From contig JBAJFG010000076.1 in the NCBI GenBank assembly GCA_037903475.1, positions 124,001 to 188,000 on the forward strand: a DNA stretch of 64,000 nucleotides, given 5' to 3'. Numbering within the stretch: position 1 is the first letter of the stretch; the number at the start of each line of letters is the position of its first letter. Shown here in pieces: positions 33,956 through 44,505 of the stretch. This DNA comes from Ancylostoma caninum. Taxonomy: Eukaryota; Nematoda; Chromadorea; Rhabditida; Ancylostomatidae. Both the position numbers and the translations under genes were made by a program. The notes below the pieces were generated by a model, which was not told where the DNA came from, did not search any database, and saw only the letters and a list, made by a program, of their open reading frames with translations.

Positions 33956-35525
33956 TAGAGCAGCACAAAGTGGTAGGAACAGGAATGACATAGGAATGAC
34001 CACACAAGTAGAACGCCGACATTTTCCGGCTCATTTCTTTCTTATTTTCCAATTTATGGCACCATAAGTGTTACACAAAGATGTTTTTGTCAAAGCTATG
34101 AATCATGAAAGGGCTAAGGGCTATGCTGTAAAGTAAATGGAAGAGACGAAAAGCACGAGCTGTCGGACGAGACCAAAGGGGTAAACTGGTATAAACCTGG
34201 AAATCAACACATGGATTCCGGCGAATTTTTTCAAAATGTGGAAAATGAGCGACCGCTTGACGCTCTAGCACGCCTAGCACACGAACATTTCTAAATTGCC
34301 GGATTTAAAACATAGACCCCAAGGCGGAGGATCCTTAATCATGCGGGATTTAGCTTCTACTCTTCGAAATCCCAGTATGTTTTTACGCTTCGTCTTTAGC
34401 GTTTTCAATTTTTCATCATGTAAATCCGTAACTCTCCTATAATTCCATTGATTCAAGAGCATGCATCCTTTTTTGCCCTAATTACTTCCTATCATTTTCG
34501 TTCAATGCTCTCTTGCCAATGGAAATGAGGTAGGGGTGGGGACGAGTCAAAATGGAGCCCAAGAAAATTCAGATCAAATCACCAGTTCTGGGTGGCTCAG
34601 AAAATTACGTATATAAATAGCTGTGTTAGCAAGTAAGTAAGTAGATAAACAAATAAATCATTATTTGAGATGATCGGCAAGCTTTCCAGAAGATTCCTGA
34701 GCAGCTTAAGAGAGTCAGGATTTATGAACGTTGTGAAAAACAGCCTTAGAACTTAACAGTCATAGGTTTGAAAGCCGTGGATATTCTCGGTGCAGGAAAA
34801 TTCAAAAAATATTCTCTCGCAAAGGAGCGTGAAGTCTATCCGTGAAAGTCGTATCAATGAGCTGTTCCCTACTCATGGATAAACTATGTAGAATCCTCGT
34901 ACCTTATCATAATTCTCTACAATGACCTGAGGAAACCCGCTGATTATCTAAGTCGAAATGAAATTCGGTTGCCTGCAGTGGCCCGATTCATGCATGTCTC
35001 CGAAAGAATCTGGACTCTCCTCTTATTCAGAAAGGGCGAATTTTCCGAACATAATTGATACATTTTCCAATACTCACTACTACTTCTCAATGCTGACTCA
35101 AACGAGTACTCTGGACCAAATCTACTCATTTTTGCCTTGGGAGCTCGCCCACGTCATCTCATAGAGGACGGGTAAGTCCAAGCTTCCCAGGAATGTTCAC
35201 GAATCAATCCCAGCAGCACATGTAACTCCAACGTCTCTATTTGGGTCACAATCTTTAAAAATAAGCAAGGTCCAGCCAATGACTGACCTACTTTTTCTAT
35301 GGCTTTTTTGAGGTATAGAACTTGTAGAAGAAATGTAACACAAGGAGAGAAAGACGGCTAGTGCTGAGAGAAATCAAAAGCTGCACCCAGAGAGCAGTCA
35401 GTCCAACTACTTGCACTCTACGGACACCACTCCAAAATCGGGGTCATCCATTGTCATCGCTTCCGGGTTTATGCCTTTTATTCCATCACCTCGGGAAATA
35501 ATTTAGAAAGGTCGAGATAAGTTCC
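33956..35525. other. No gene recognised
   Basis: Only short frames with no motifs. A low-complexity AAGTAAGTAAGTAGATAA run lies near 34632. Confidence 0.5.
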
Positions 35526-35740
35526 TCGTCCTTATATTACACAAAGAATGGTCCCTCTTGCCACGCTGACGAAATGCTGAAGGCGCTCATTTTCAAGCCA
35601 ATTTACCCATGTATGGATAGGGGAATGCTACGGGCAAGTGGGATTTATTCCTTTGTAAGTTTTCACAGTATAATATCTTCCTCACACACATGGACATATA
35701 ATATCTTCCCCCAGCACTAATAATATTGTTGAACTATACC
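35526..35740 (+). repeat. Dispersed repeat, family F, copy 1
   Basis: Aligns with 50112-50316 and more weakly with 61200-61340 (reverse). Shared words are TACACAAAGAATGGTC/TACAAAGAAAGGTC, GCCA-RCTGACGA, CCAATTTACCCATGTATG/CCTATTTACCCGTATGTG and AATACTAATAAT near the end. No coding frame. Confidence 0.6.
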
Positions 35741-37068
35741 AGAAAGAATGAGGTTTCGTTATCCTCACCTTCCACTGCAACTAGCCACCATTTTAATGGA
35801 GGTCATAGTTGAAAATAAGAAGCTATCATGAGCTCCTCCTACTGATTTTTTTTCGGAGAACAAATATTGGAAATTTGAGAAGATGGGGAAAATTCTTGAA
35901 AATTTCTCCGATCTTCTATACTGGCTACATTATATTTCTAGAACTAATATTTCCGATAAACATCAAATCAGCAGGTGTGCATACCAATCATACCGACCGC
36001 AAAGGCAGTGGATTTCACTGCGCGGTTAGAAAAACTGCTAAATTTGCACAGAATCCCCCTCTAACACCGGTTCTGCCCTTTAAAGGCGGGTTGCGAACAA
36101 AATTCGGCCCAGTTATTGATTTTCTCGAAGTTTCAGTAATACTTTTGCATTAGGACGAGGGAAACAACATTGAAACATGGAAGGGCAGGGGAACGGATGG
36201 GGCCACTGAACAAAGGAGAATATTTTGGCTTTTAATTCTATTGAATTTCTCGTGATCATTAGCCAATTCTGGCCAATTTTGACCATTCAATTTTAAGGGT
36301 TTTATCCTTCAAATATCAAAATGTAACCTGAGATTCTGCGCTTTTTTTCGAAATTTCAAGTTTTTGGAGAGCCAAGGGGTCAGCGGAAATAGAGGCAATG
36401 GATATTTTTGAAGAATTTCTTGCGTGACTCGCCCAGTGGAAGAATAAATCCTCAACAATGGGGGATTTCTCTCCTTTGGTGTCAGCAATTTGTTTATTTC
36501 TTTATTTGCTTACTTGTGTATTGATTTTTCCGCTATAAAGTTGAGAACAGCGTAAGTAGTGGTTGAAAATTCTCGTTAGCACCAATTAGACCCTTCAAGA
36601 TTTTATAAAATGTAGTGGAGAAAAGCGAAATCTAGTGGGTAGTGGCCACAGCACTACAGAACACTGGGGTCCCGTGAAAATTCCGTGGGAATCCAGTGAT
36701 ATGTTTGTTTGTTTATTTATTTGTTACACCCGAACTGGGGTGCCGTCTAACACCGTATAAGAATATAAATAAGAGAGAATGAACAAAGGACCATAATAAT
36801 AAGGTAAATATTCAGAGCTTGAGCTACTCAACTGACATCATGTTTCTTGGCCCGAGTGTCTGTAAGCTTAGTTTCGTACTTTGACTCGGGGTTCTACCAT
36901 ATATAGTACAGAGAAATTGTTGTTCGACCAAAAAAAAACGCCATCATTCTTGGCAAATTAATAATTAATGGATATGGCGTCATTTGACGCCTTAATTCCA
37001 GAGATCGTATGCGTGTATGTATATATTCTTCCAAAGCGAAAGGAATCCAAACCCACCTGGTCAGATCT
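35741..37068. other. No gene recognised
   Basis: An open 114-codon plus frame (35809-36153) has no recognisable features and is close to chance expectation. The rest is AT-rich with TTTATTTGTTTG-type low-complexity words. Confidence 0.45.
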
Positions 37069-37342
37069 TCATAAATCCTGCAGACTGTGAATGGGCGTGA
37101 GATGGGTGCGGGCCGGCTGCAGCGCTTCGAGGACGGCCAGGCTCAGCGCCACGTGTCGACAATTCACGAGCAGCTCGCAAACAAATGAAATTCTACTGGA
37201 TATGTGGCTGCCTGTCAGTGCATACCCGGCCGAAAGTGCATCGCACCACCAGCACCGCCACCACAAGTGCCATCAAAATCGAATCGCACGAAGAAATCGC
37301 ACCATCGATGGACGCACGGCTGTTGACGGAGTAAATGAGTGA
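37069..37342. promoter_or_regulatory. GC-rich island with open frames on both strands
   Basis: A GC-rich patch (GGGTGCGGGCCGGCTGCAGC) flanked by AT-rich sequence. It is open for 65 codons on the minus strand (37266-37069; S-L-A-V-L-E-A-L-Q near the end) and 83 codons on the plus strand (37091-37342). In the minus direction a strong donor-like CAG/GTGGGT sits at 37057-37052. This would suit an exon, but the frame reaching that donor is closed just upstream, so no exon can be asserted. Confidence 0.3.
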
Positions 37343-37679
37343 CGTGATACGAATGGAAGTGTTTTTTGATTTGTGGAGGGACAGGACCTCAACGCATAAT
37401 GCAGAATTTCGCTTCCGAGGCGTTTACCAAAGTTTCTCTTACAATAGTGGAAAAGATAAAGCAATAAAGCATAGCTGGCATCGTTAAAAAATCCTGGAAT
37501 TTTTGAGGAGGGAGAAGCATTTATAAAGGAAGGTATTTAGATTGTAAACACAATATTTTTTGTGGCATTGTTGAATGTTATGTTTATTTATTTGTTTGTT
37601 TCATGTACTCAGGGTATGCTGCAACAGATCAAAGAAGACGCCATATGAAAACAACAACAATACAAACTGTTAGCAGAAC

Positions 37680-38089
37680 TTTTAAAAGTGAGAAGCGGTA
37701 TGACGAAATCGATTTTGAAATGATTGCAAAAAAGGATTATAACAGCTTCTCACATTGGTTAGCATAGGAAGGGTGCAATTGTAGGCAAGACGTATGTACG
37801 AATCACCAGAATACAGTGCTTTTGATGAGATTTGAAAGATGTCCGCGTTTTTCATAAAATGTTATGTGGCATGATGAAAATTGATCTAAAGAGTCTCTAT
37901 AGTATAATATCGTCGAAGAGAAGAGGTGCCTCGGAGAAGATTCTCTATACAAGTCCAAGAACAACCCTCAGGCGTGTATGTTTTACATGGCGAACCGTAT
38001 CTGCCTATTTGCCTTTGAAATATAGACTTTCTCCACCCACTCGAAAATTTTCTTTCAAGCTTCTTGTTAAAGCGTTGCGTATGTAAAAG
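37680..38089 (+). pseudogene. LINE ORF2 C-terminal relic, copy 1
   Basis: The plus-strand translation shows the tail typical of CR1/jockey-group LINE reverse transcriptases. A D-Y-N-S-F stretch is followed by D-L-K-D-V-R-V-F-H-K-M-L-C-G-M-M-K-I-D-L-K-S-L-Y, then S-P-R-T-T-L-R-R and a C-terminal S-P-P-T-R-K-F-S-F-K-L-L. Stops occur upstream of 37832, after which 84 codons are open to 38086. No catalytic Y-A-D-D region is present. It differs from the main LINE at 46-50 kb, so it probably belongs to another family. Confidence 0.65.
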
Positions 38090-38446
38090 AATACTGAGCT
38101 ATTAATGAAGTAAGAGGATTGCTTGTTCTTATTGGTATATTATTGCATGTTATACTTGATGGAAGAATGTAACTTGTTCTGATGATACCAGTGTCTTTTT
38201 CACGTCTACCTTAAGTATAGCGTAATAAATTATTATTATCATTTCTTCCAGAAAAAAATCAATGGAGAAAATACCTAGGTGGCTGCGGGCTGAGGCAGTG
38301 TGGGCCCTACCAGCGTTGATCCCATGCACCCACATCACCTAGCAAGGCTCCCTTATTCTCGTGAGGGACTCAGAGCGGCCTACAAGAATTTCGACAAATG
38401 GGCATGCTAGCTCACTTCGTTGATCTAGCAAGTCATAACCATAAAC
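38090..38446. other. Intervening sequence with a hairpin
   Basis: No gene. CCTAGGTGGCTGCGGGC at 38273 and GCACCCACATCACCTAG at 38327 can pair at their ends (CTAGGTG with CACCTAG, offset by internal GTGTGGG/CCCACA pairing), giving a GC-rich hairpin of about 70 bases. It is not a recognisable tRNA or snRNA. Confidence 0.35.
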
Positions 38447-38571
38447 TTTTAATGAGATTTGAAAGATGTCCGCACTCTTTATAAAATATTATGTGGCATG
38501 ATGAAAAATGATCTGGAGAGTTTCTATAGTACAGTATCGTCGAAAACAAGAGATGCCTCGGAGAAAATTTT
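38447..38571 (+). pseudogene. LINE ORF2 C-terminal relic, copy 2
   Basis: A direct repeat of 37821-37945 at about 85% identity by eye. It translates as D-L-K-D-V-R-T-L-Y-K-I-L-C-G-M-M-K-N-D-L-E-S-F-Y. The similarity ends sharply at 38571, where A/T-rich sequence follows. It is either a second truncated insertion or a local duplication. Confidence 0.65.
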
Positions 38572-38611
38572 TTCATTGAATTTTAAATTTTATTAGGTTA
38601 AATTTCAAACA

Positions 38612-38944
38612 TTAAATTGAATAAAAATTTTTAAGAAATTCATTAAAAGTCATAACCAAGTCAGCGTAACCAGGGCAAACGTGCCTCGATGTACTAACGG
38701 TAAGAAGGGATGACAATTGTGCTACAAACCATGATGGAGGCTTCGGTTTCTGGTTCAGATGTGACTCGAAACAATCGTGTGCCAACCGAGGTTTACAAAA
38801 AGAAACTTCATAGTTAGAAGAGAAGGTAAAACTTCTAAGAATGACAGAGTGTGCAGTGATCTCTGCTTTTAAGGAATTGAGGATTTCAGCATGAAGCGAA
38901 CGTTGGCGTGTCAAAGATGGCATCGAGTTAGTGAGGTAAAACAA
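38612..38944 (-). other. Open frame next to LINE relic, possible 3' region
   Basis: A 110-codon minus frame directly downstream of the stop of the minus-strand LINE relic (38969). No domain recognised. By position it may be the 3' untranslated region of that LINE or unrelated sequence. Confidence 0.25.
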
Positions 38945-38968
38945 GAAGTAAAAAAGTAAAAGGAATTA

Positions 38969-40010
38969 TTAATCACATGCTCTCAGAAATTTTGAAAAAT
39001 CTAGTTTTCGTAGCTTTGAGCGAAACATGCTAACAGAAGAGCTAAGAGAGAAATATTTCACCGGGTAATTTCTGCACCAAGCGGGTTCCACGATAGGAAA
39101 TAAAGTGAAATACTTTAGCGTAGTGCGTTCGCTCATTTCACTGTTATGGAGAGAATGCATGCCTGAGCAGCCTCGCCTAGGCCTGAAAGTCCAATACTTA
39201 CTGTCTTTTAATTTTACCCATAAACGAATTACTCGGCAGCAGAAGACTAAATCGCTGAAAATGTGGCGCTACAGCAGACTTCTAAGCCCTGAGATCTTCA
39301 TCCAATTATTCTCTAGTTCGGCAAGAGAAGTGAGTAGTTTTGGTCGTGGAAAACCCGATAAAATAAGATTTTGGTAAACATTGGTTGCACCTTCTCAATT
39401 TCGTTTTGAAGTTTCTTCGAAAAAGGGTTCCAAATACGCGAGCAGTACTCTAAACGCAGAAGCATATAAACTTTGTGAAATCCCAAAAAATTCTTGGTTC
39501 GCTCGATCGATATTACGGAATATAGTGAGAAGTATTCCAAAAGCATCTTTTACAGTATTTGCAACGTGTGGCACGAAGTTGAGCTGAGTTTCAACTATCA
39601 CGCTAAGATTTTTTTACAATGTCCTTCCTTCGTAGCCTGACATCATAGACGTTATGTTCGTATGATGGAGAATTTCCCAAATGAAATACAATTGCTTTAT
39701 ATAGACTCACAGTGAGGTACCAAGAACTCGCCAATCCATCATATTCTGCACTGCTTCCAAAAAAGCACTATGAATTTCCTCTCCATTCAGGTTATTGTAC
39801 GATGCGTGGATATTTTATATCGGCGGTACACAACTGTATCCTTACCTCCGGATGATGCTTGAGCAAGGCTGGCGAACCATGACAGTATGTCAGAAAAAGT
39901 AAAGGGGATAGCACTTCCCCTTAAGGAACTCCACTTGAGCAAGGATATTTGTTGTATGTTAATGTTGTGATTGTTGATTACAATGTTACAATACGGTTTT
40001 AGAGCCACTT
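38969..40010 (-). pseudogene. CR1-like LINE ORF2 relic, same family as 46-50 kb
   Basis: In reverse, an SGVP-x-GEVLSPLLFL motif (about 39935-39893) matches SGVPQGGVLSPLLFL of the main LINE. Further downstream L-T-I-F-R-N-I matches L-F-T-I-F-R-N-I, then S-K-Y-W-T-F-R-P matches S-K-Y-W-I-F-R-P. The order and spacing follow the main element. Stops and frameshifts are frequent, and the YADD site is destroyed. Importantly, the relic continues about 65 residues past the point where the main copy breaks off, ending F-S-K-F-L-R-A-C-D at 38969. Confidence 0.8.
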
Positions 40011-40779
40011 TTTATTCATTTCACTTCCTCTGCTTCATGGGTAGAACTACTGTTCGAGATCATCCTATGAGAAAAATGTGAACTGGAATTGTTGTCAATG
40101 TCTCTGGATAATAATAACTTCTCATTTTAGCCGAGTAATAGTACTCAAGACCGTCATGGTAACCTCCTCTTCCAGGTTAACGTTTCTTTGTTTTGGATTT
40201 TTTTTTAATTTTTAAGGTTGTTGTGTCACCCTAGAATCTTTTAGGATTTTATATTTGAAAGATCGCCTAGCGAAGATGATCACGAAGGTATACATGATTC
40301 CTTGCAACAGGACCAAATCGACCGCTGGCACCAGCGCCTCTTTATGGCAGGTGTCCCGATAGGTACCCGGATTCACCCAGACTTGTGAAAAAGTGTGGAT
40401 ACCACTGTGATCAGCGTTTGTGGGGGATTCTCTTGGCGTGAATATCCCAAAATTGATTGTTATGTGAGACATCGTTTTTTAAAGTTCTGCCTGAAGGTGA
40501 CTCAAGGGTTGCTCACCACAAGATTGCAGTGTTGAACTCACTGGGATCTGATAGACTGCTCAAAATTTACACCGTTCAAAAGTAGCCGTTCAAAAGCAAT
40601 GACCTTCAAATGAGGCAGGGCAAAGCGATCACAAAAAAAAAAGGAGAAAAGGGATTGCCGCTTTAATTTCAACTGCATAGAGGTTTGAAAAATGCAAAAC
40701 TGCAACTAGGGAAGGCATAAGCGAAAAAACTGCTGCTTCTTCATAAAAAGCCCTATATATAAGAAGTCATTGGAGAATA
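40011..40779. other. No gene recognised
   Basis: No supported gene. A short match to 4905-4950 lies at 40435-40475. TTCAAAAGTAGCCGTTCAAAAGCAATG contains a 9-base direct repeat. Confidence 0.45.
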
Positions 40780-41392
40780 TTAGAAAGCATTCCGTTCCAT
40801 AATGACTGCCAGAGGATTCAAATGTAGTTTGCAATGGTGAACAGAAGTCGTTTTCCCTACACCAGCATAACGAAAGGACTCACACTCATCCGGCAAAAAC
40901 TGAGGTAGTAGCGCATCGATGTTCTCTCCCATTGTCGTTATTCCTAAGATCAATTCCTTAGTGAGTATCGCTCTTTCTGAGCTACAGTTGCAATCCTGCC
41001 ACAACAGCAGATTTCTGATTTGGAGCACACTGAAGTCGCCTTCCTGAAGTTTGCGAACTGTTGCGATCTGGGATAGTAGTAAACCCACCGAAACTTCAGT
41101 TAACGATGAACGTCAACTGGCAGCTAACTCCCATCTTACGGGGAACTCCGTGAGAGGTAATGTAGGCTTCATTGGCCCGAACATGGTTCTCTAAGTGCAG
41201 TGCTTGAAAACTATGATGAAACGGGGACCATACTTGCAGGCAAACTAACAGATCGAAATCGAACTGTGAGCTCACTGTCATTCCGAAGTTGCTGCCAGTA
41301 TGAAACGGCGAGGACACGGGGAGCAAAGGAATAGACTCAGACGGAGGCCTCGTCGTTTCGCGAAAAAGTCCTCCTGAGGACTTTCTGCTCAT
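40780..41392 (-). CDS. Two adjacent coding-like open frames, not recognised
   Basis: Minus frames 41392-41096 and 41088-40780 (98 and 102 codons) follow one another 7 bases apart in different frames. The second has a protein-like composition (M-G-E-N-I-D-A-L-L-P-Q-F-L-P-D-E-C-E-S-F). No domain is recognised. They could be one protein broken by a frameshift, or two chance frames. There are no splice signals that would join them. Confidence 0.25.
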
Positions 41393-41561
41393 GGCTTGGG
41401 TTCATCGTTGTAGCCAGTCGGGCGTGCACTGACTCCTGACACATTTCCGGGTACACCCAACTGATCGGTGTTCCACTATTTCGATCATCATGACCTACAG
41501 CAGGAGATCATTGATAACTCCGATTTCCTCATGACTGATTTTGACAGCTTCCCAGATTAAA

Positions 41562-41611
41562 TCCTCCTCAGCTTCCCAGATTAAATCCTTCCCAGATTAA
41601 ATCCTACATAT
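41562..41611 (+). repeat. Short tandem repeat (CTTCCCAGATTAAATCCT)
   Basis: Three copies of an 18-base word, CTTCCCAGATTAAATCCT, the last lacking its first bases. Copies are spaced 27 and 17 bases apart. Probably replication slippage. Confidence 0.7.
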
Positions 41612-43599
41612 TTTATGGGCGCGGAATCACATTTTTGAGTTGAACACATCAATGTTGGGTTATGAGGGAAGAGATTCACTGGCCGCTTGTGTTATAATGC
41701 TCACGTAGGTTCCGTTCGCACTGGAATCTATGGTTCAGAGGTATGTCAGCATACTTCGAGGACAGCGAGTGTTCCATGTGTGGAGGTTCCAAACCTCTAA
41801 GAGTAGGAAGATTTTGCAAGAGCCTCATCATTCAAAGACACGATTGTGAGTTAGCTCGTAGCTTATTCAAGGTTGCAAACAAGAGCTGACAGTTCACCGC
41901 GACCTTCTGTTCATCGTTTCGTCGTCGTTCCAAGAGGTTTACTACCACCGCTGAGTTTCTGCTGTAAAGGCATGCAATTTTAATTGGATTGCTGGGAAGG
42001 ATCTGGCGAGTTGAATGCGTGCTAAAATTGTGAAAATAGTTGTGCGTAAATGCAGCACCCACGGGAATTTTCGCTTCTTAGATCTTAATCCAATCGTGAT
42101 CCAATCAATTATGGGGTCATTTTTGCAACAAGAGTACTAGTTGTAACTTTTCCCATCACGAGTAATAATAACAGGTACCTGGATCAACAGGATCAGAAAG
42201 CAGTAAGTTTTACGAATTCTCATGCAACACCCGCGCTCCGTTGTTACTCGAGTTTCCCTTTTAGATGGAGCGCGAAAGTTAGCAACCGTCAGCTGAATGG
42301 GCAATGATTTCGAGGGGCAGTCTTTCACATGGCCCTTTTCATTAGTCATTTCGACAAGGATTACATTTCCACTCAGAGATTTCCTCCATTTAGTTTCTTT
42401 TCACTCGACATTAATCTCTATAATCCCTTTTCTCACTCAGAACATCCAATTTCTTAGATATTGCGAGATACAATATTAAGGGAATATCATGAATGCTTTA
42501 ACCCGTAGAAGCGTAGTTGGCACGTCCGTTGTTACTCGAGTTACCCTTTTAGATGGGATTTTTTTGTGATGAAATGTTACTATTGAATATCATTGCACAA
42601 TCATCCAGATATTTAATTCAGAAGAATTTTTATAATTTTAATGACTGGACTTCTGATTTTAAACGAAAATGTGCCAAATATAAATAATTTAAAAAGAAAC
42701 AAAATAAATGCATTCCAGAAATTCTTGCGCAGGAAAAAACCTATAACATCGAATAGTATTCGTATAAAGATAATGCATGAAACGAAAACTAAACTGATCG
42801 TAAGCAAACACTTATAATTACGTTGAAGGCCAATAAAACTTCACATTCACCAATGCTAAAATGTATATTGAAGTCTCAGCCAGAAAACGACAGTGAACGT
42901 TAACTGAAGTCAGTCGCAATTCTGTTATATTATCGCACCGAATGCAGAAGTTCTGCATCGCAGGTCTCGGCGACCTGAACGCTCACACCTATTGAAATCT
43001 ATTTGAGTACCCATTTTTGTGCTGTCAGAATGAAATTGGATGGGTGCTTCATTTTACACAAACAAGAAGAAGGAATATAGCCTGGTATTATAGCTAAAAC
43101 TATACAGTGAACTACACAGTGGCAAGCAATACGCACTACCACGTTCACAGAAAGCCGTGACGCTACCTAGAGACACGAGCCATAGCATTGTCCATCAAAA
43201 GTCGAAAACTCCGCGAAATGTGAGAGGGAAAAGCTAATCTTCCAACTCTGGGAATTGAGTAGAAGTATTTCTACCAAGAAAAAACAAGATCAGGTTTTTG
43301 CAGTGTTTCTTAAGTGAGTTATGAAGGAACAAAGTTATGGTAGATTTCCAGAAAATTGCTTTGGAGCAGACTAGTGAGTGAGCCAGAGCGGATCTGTTAT
43401 GGTATTCAAGCTAATACCGATCGCTTGGAGAGAATGAGGCATGGAGGGTTGACACGCTGTTCTGTAATTCGCTTGCAACATCTCATGACAACAGGTTCGT
43501 CTCTTCCCACGTCTCTTACCACGACCAGGTCGAAGCTGCTACCTGCTGAGGAATTCGCGTCAATATCATTCGGAGTCGAGCCTAGAGAATTCATATTCA
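41612..43599. other. No gene recognised; two short repeat pairs
   Basis: Contains the direct repeat pair at 42236 and 42525 (listed next). It also holds a block near 42046-42085 (GCAGCACCCACGGGAATTTTCGCTTC) that resembles 52838-52870, a word shared with the TTAA-flanked MITE ends. No gene supported. An 86-codon plus frame (43356-43616) has no recognisable domain. Confidence 0.45.
42236..42556 (+). repeat. Direct repeat pair flanking ~260 bases
   Basis: CGTTGTTACTCGAGTTWCCC followed by TTTTAGATGG occurs at 42236-42267 and again at 42525-42556 with one mismatch. Near-identity implies a recent duplication. The pair resembles the border of an insertion or a small tandem duplication. Confidence 0.65.
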
Positions 43600-43629
43600 C
43601 TCCTGTAGTGCGGTGATTGTGTTGAGGCA

Positions 43630-43832
43630 TGGTTTCTTATTAGCACAACCCATTTTCGACACAATTCTTCACATAGATTGTTGACAATATTGTCACGAAT
43701 CAACACAGCTGTCGACCTATCTCTCCAATATATTTTTGCACAGCAGGTCGAATATTCGATTTCATACATAACCCCCCTTTTCGTACAACCTCCAGATTTT
43801 GCACAGGAGCACACAACACTTACTGAGTGCAC
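43630..43832 (-). pseudogene. Penelope-like element, GIY-YIG endonuclease relic
   Basis: In reverse the translation gives C-A-K-S-G-G-C-T-K-R-G-V-M-Y-E-I-E, and after a one-base shift Y-I-G-E-I-G-R-Q-L-C. This is the Cys-spaced G-V-x-Y-x-I-x-C...Y-I-G-E core of the GIY-YIG endonuclease that follows the reverse transcriptase in Penelope-like retroelements. A stop follows soon after. The upstream part is cut off by a MITE starting at 43848, and no reverse transcriptase part is seen. Confidence 0.7.
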
Positions 43833-43847
43833 CTAGAGAGGAAATGC

Positions 43848-44258
43848 TTAAAGGCAGCACGAGTCGAAATCCTCGACTCGGACCTGAGCTGCGAACCCTA
43901 AAGTAGGCATCGCGCACATGACGAATCTGCAAGGAACACACACAGTAACAACTTTCCTGCAGAAAACGGCGAACTGCCGTCGCGTGCACGCCCGATCGGC
44001 CAGTGCTTCGGAGGGCCCGACGCGCCAGCTTACGTATTTTAACGTATGCGGGCTGCTACCGATTCCCTTTCTCCGTGCTGGGACCCATTTGCGCACGTAC
44101 GGCGCCGCCGGAACACTCACGGAAGGCAGCATCGCGTTTTCCCGGCTTTCTCGGGTGTTTTACGCGATTTCACCACCGGATATGAGCGATACACCCCCAA
44201 AAACCCCAAAATCCGGCGAAATAACAAACACGATGGTTTCGACGGGTGCTGCCTTTAA
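43848..44258. mobile_element. MITE with TTAA-bordered inverted ends
   Basis: Left end TTAAAGGCAGCACGAGTCGAAA and right end, read in reverse, TTAAAGGCAGCACCCGTCGAAA. The pair is a near-perfect 24-base inverted repeat. TTAA at both borders is the known piggyBac-type target, so a piggyBac-like origin is possible but not shown. The 411-base interior is GC-rich and open in several frames (119 codons plus, 94 minus) with no recognised protein. The TTAAAGGCAGCACC end word recurs alone at 52835. Confidence 0.7.
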
Positions 44259-44350
44259 TGGGATGTTTCTAATTTGAGTAAGCTAAACTCCTACTTAGTA
44301 TTATTTTTTCACAGGTCTATATTATATGGTGAACATTGGTGACCACTATA

Positions 44351-44505
44351 TATCCTCTTATATAAATCATGGTAGTGCAACAAAATTTTCTAGAGCGCAG
44401 GCGGTGGGGGACCAGCGTGTGGCATGCTTTCATCATGGGGCTCAGCTTTAGACAGTGCTCGCGAGGATGCGCAGCTGACGGGGCATTCGGCCGATGTTTC
44501 GTCAC
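44351..44505 (+). repeat. Older repeat G, left part, interrupted copy
   Basis: About 55 bases (TCTTATATAAATCATGGTAG, TGCAACAAAATTTTCTAGAG, CGCAGGCG) match 54734-54786 in reverse almost perfectly. Similarity continues more weakly to GCATTCGGCCGATGTTTCGTCAC at 44505, where the nested element begins. Confidence 0.8.

Noticed and set aside
35809..36153. 114-codon plus frame
   Set aside because: Length is near chance expectation; no motif, splice site or repeat homology supports it.
38273..38343. GC-rich hairpin as a possible snRNA or tRNA-like gene
   Set aside because: Stems are short and imperfect, and no conserved snRNA or tRNA box is present.
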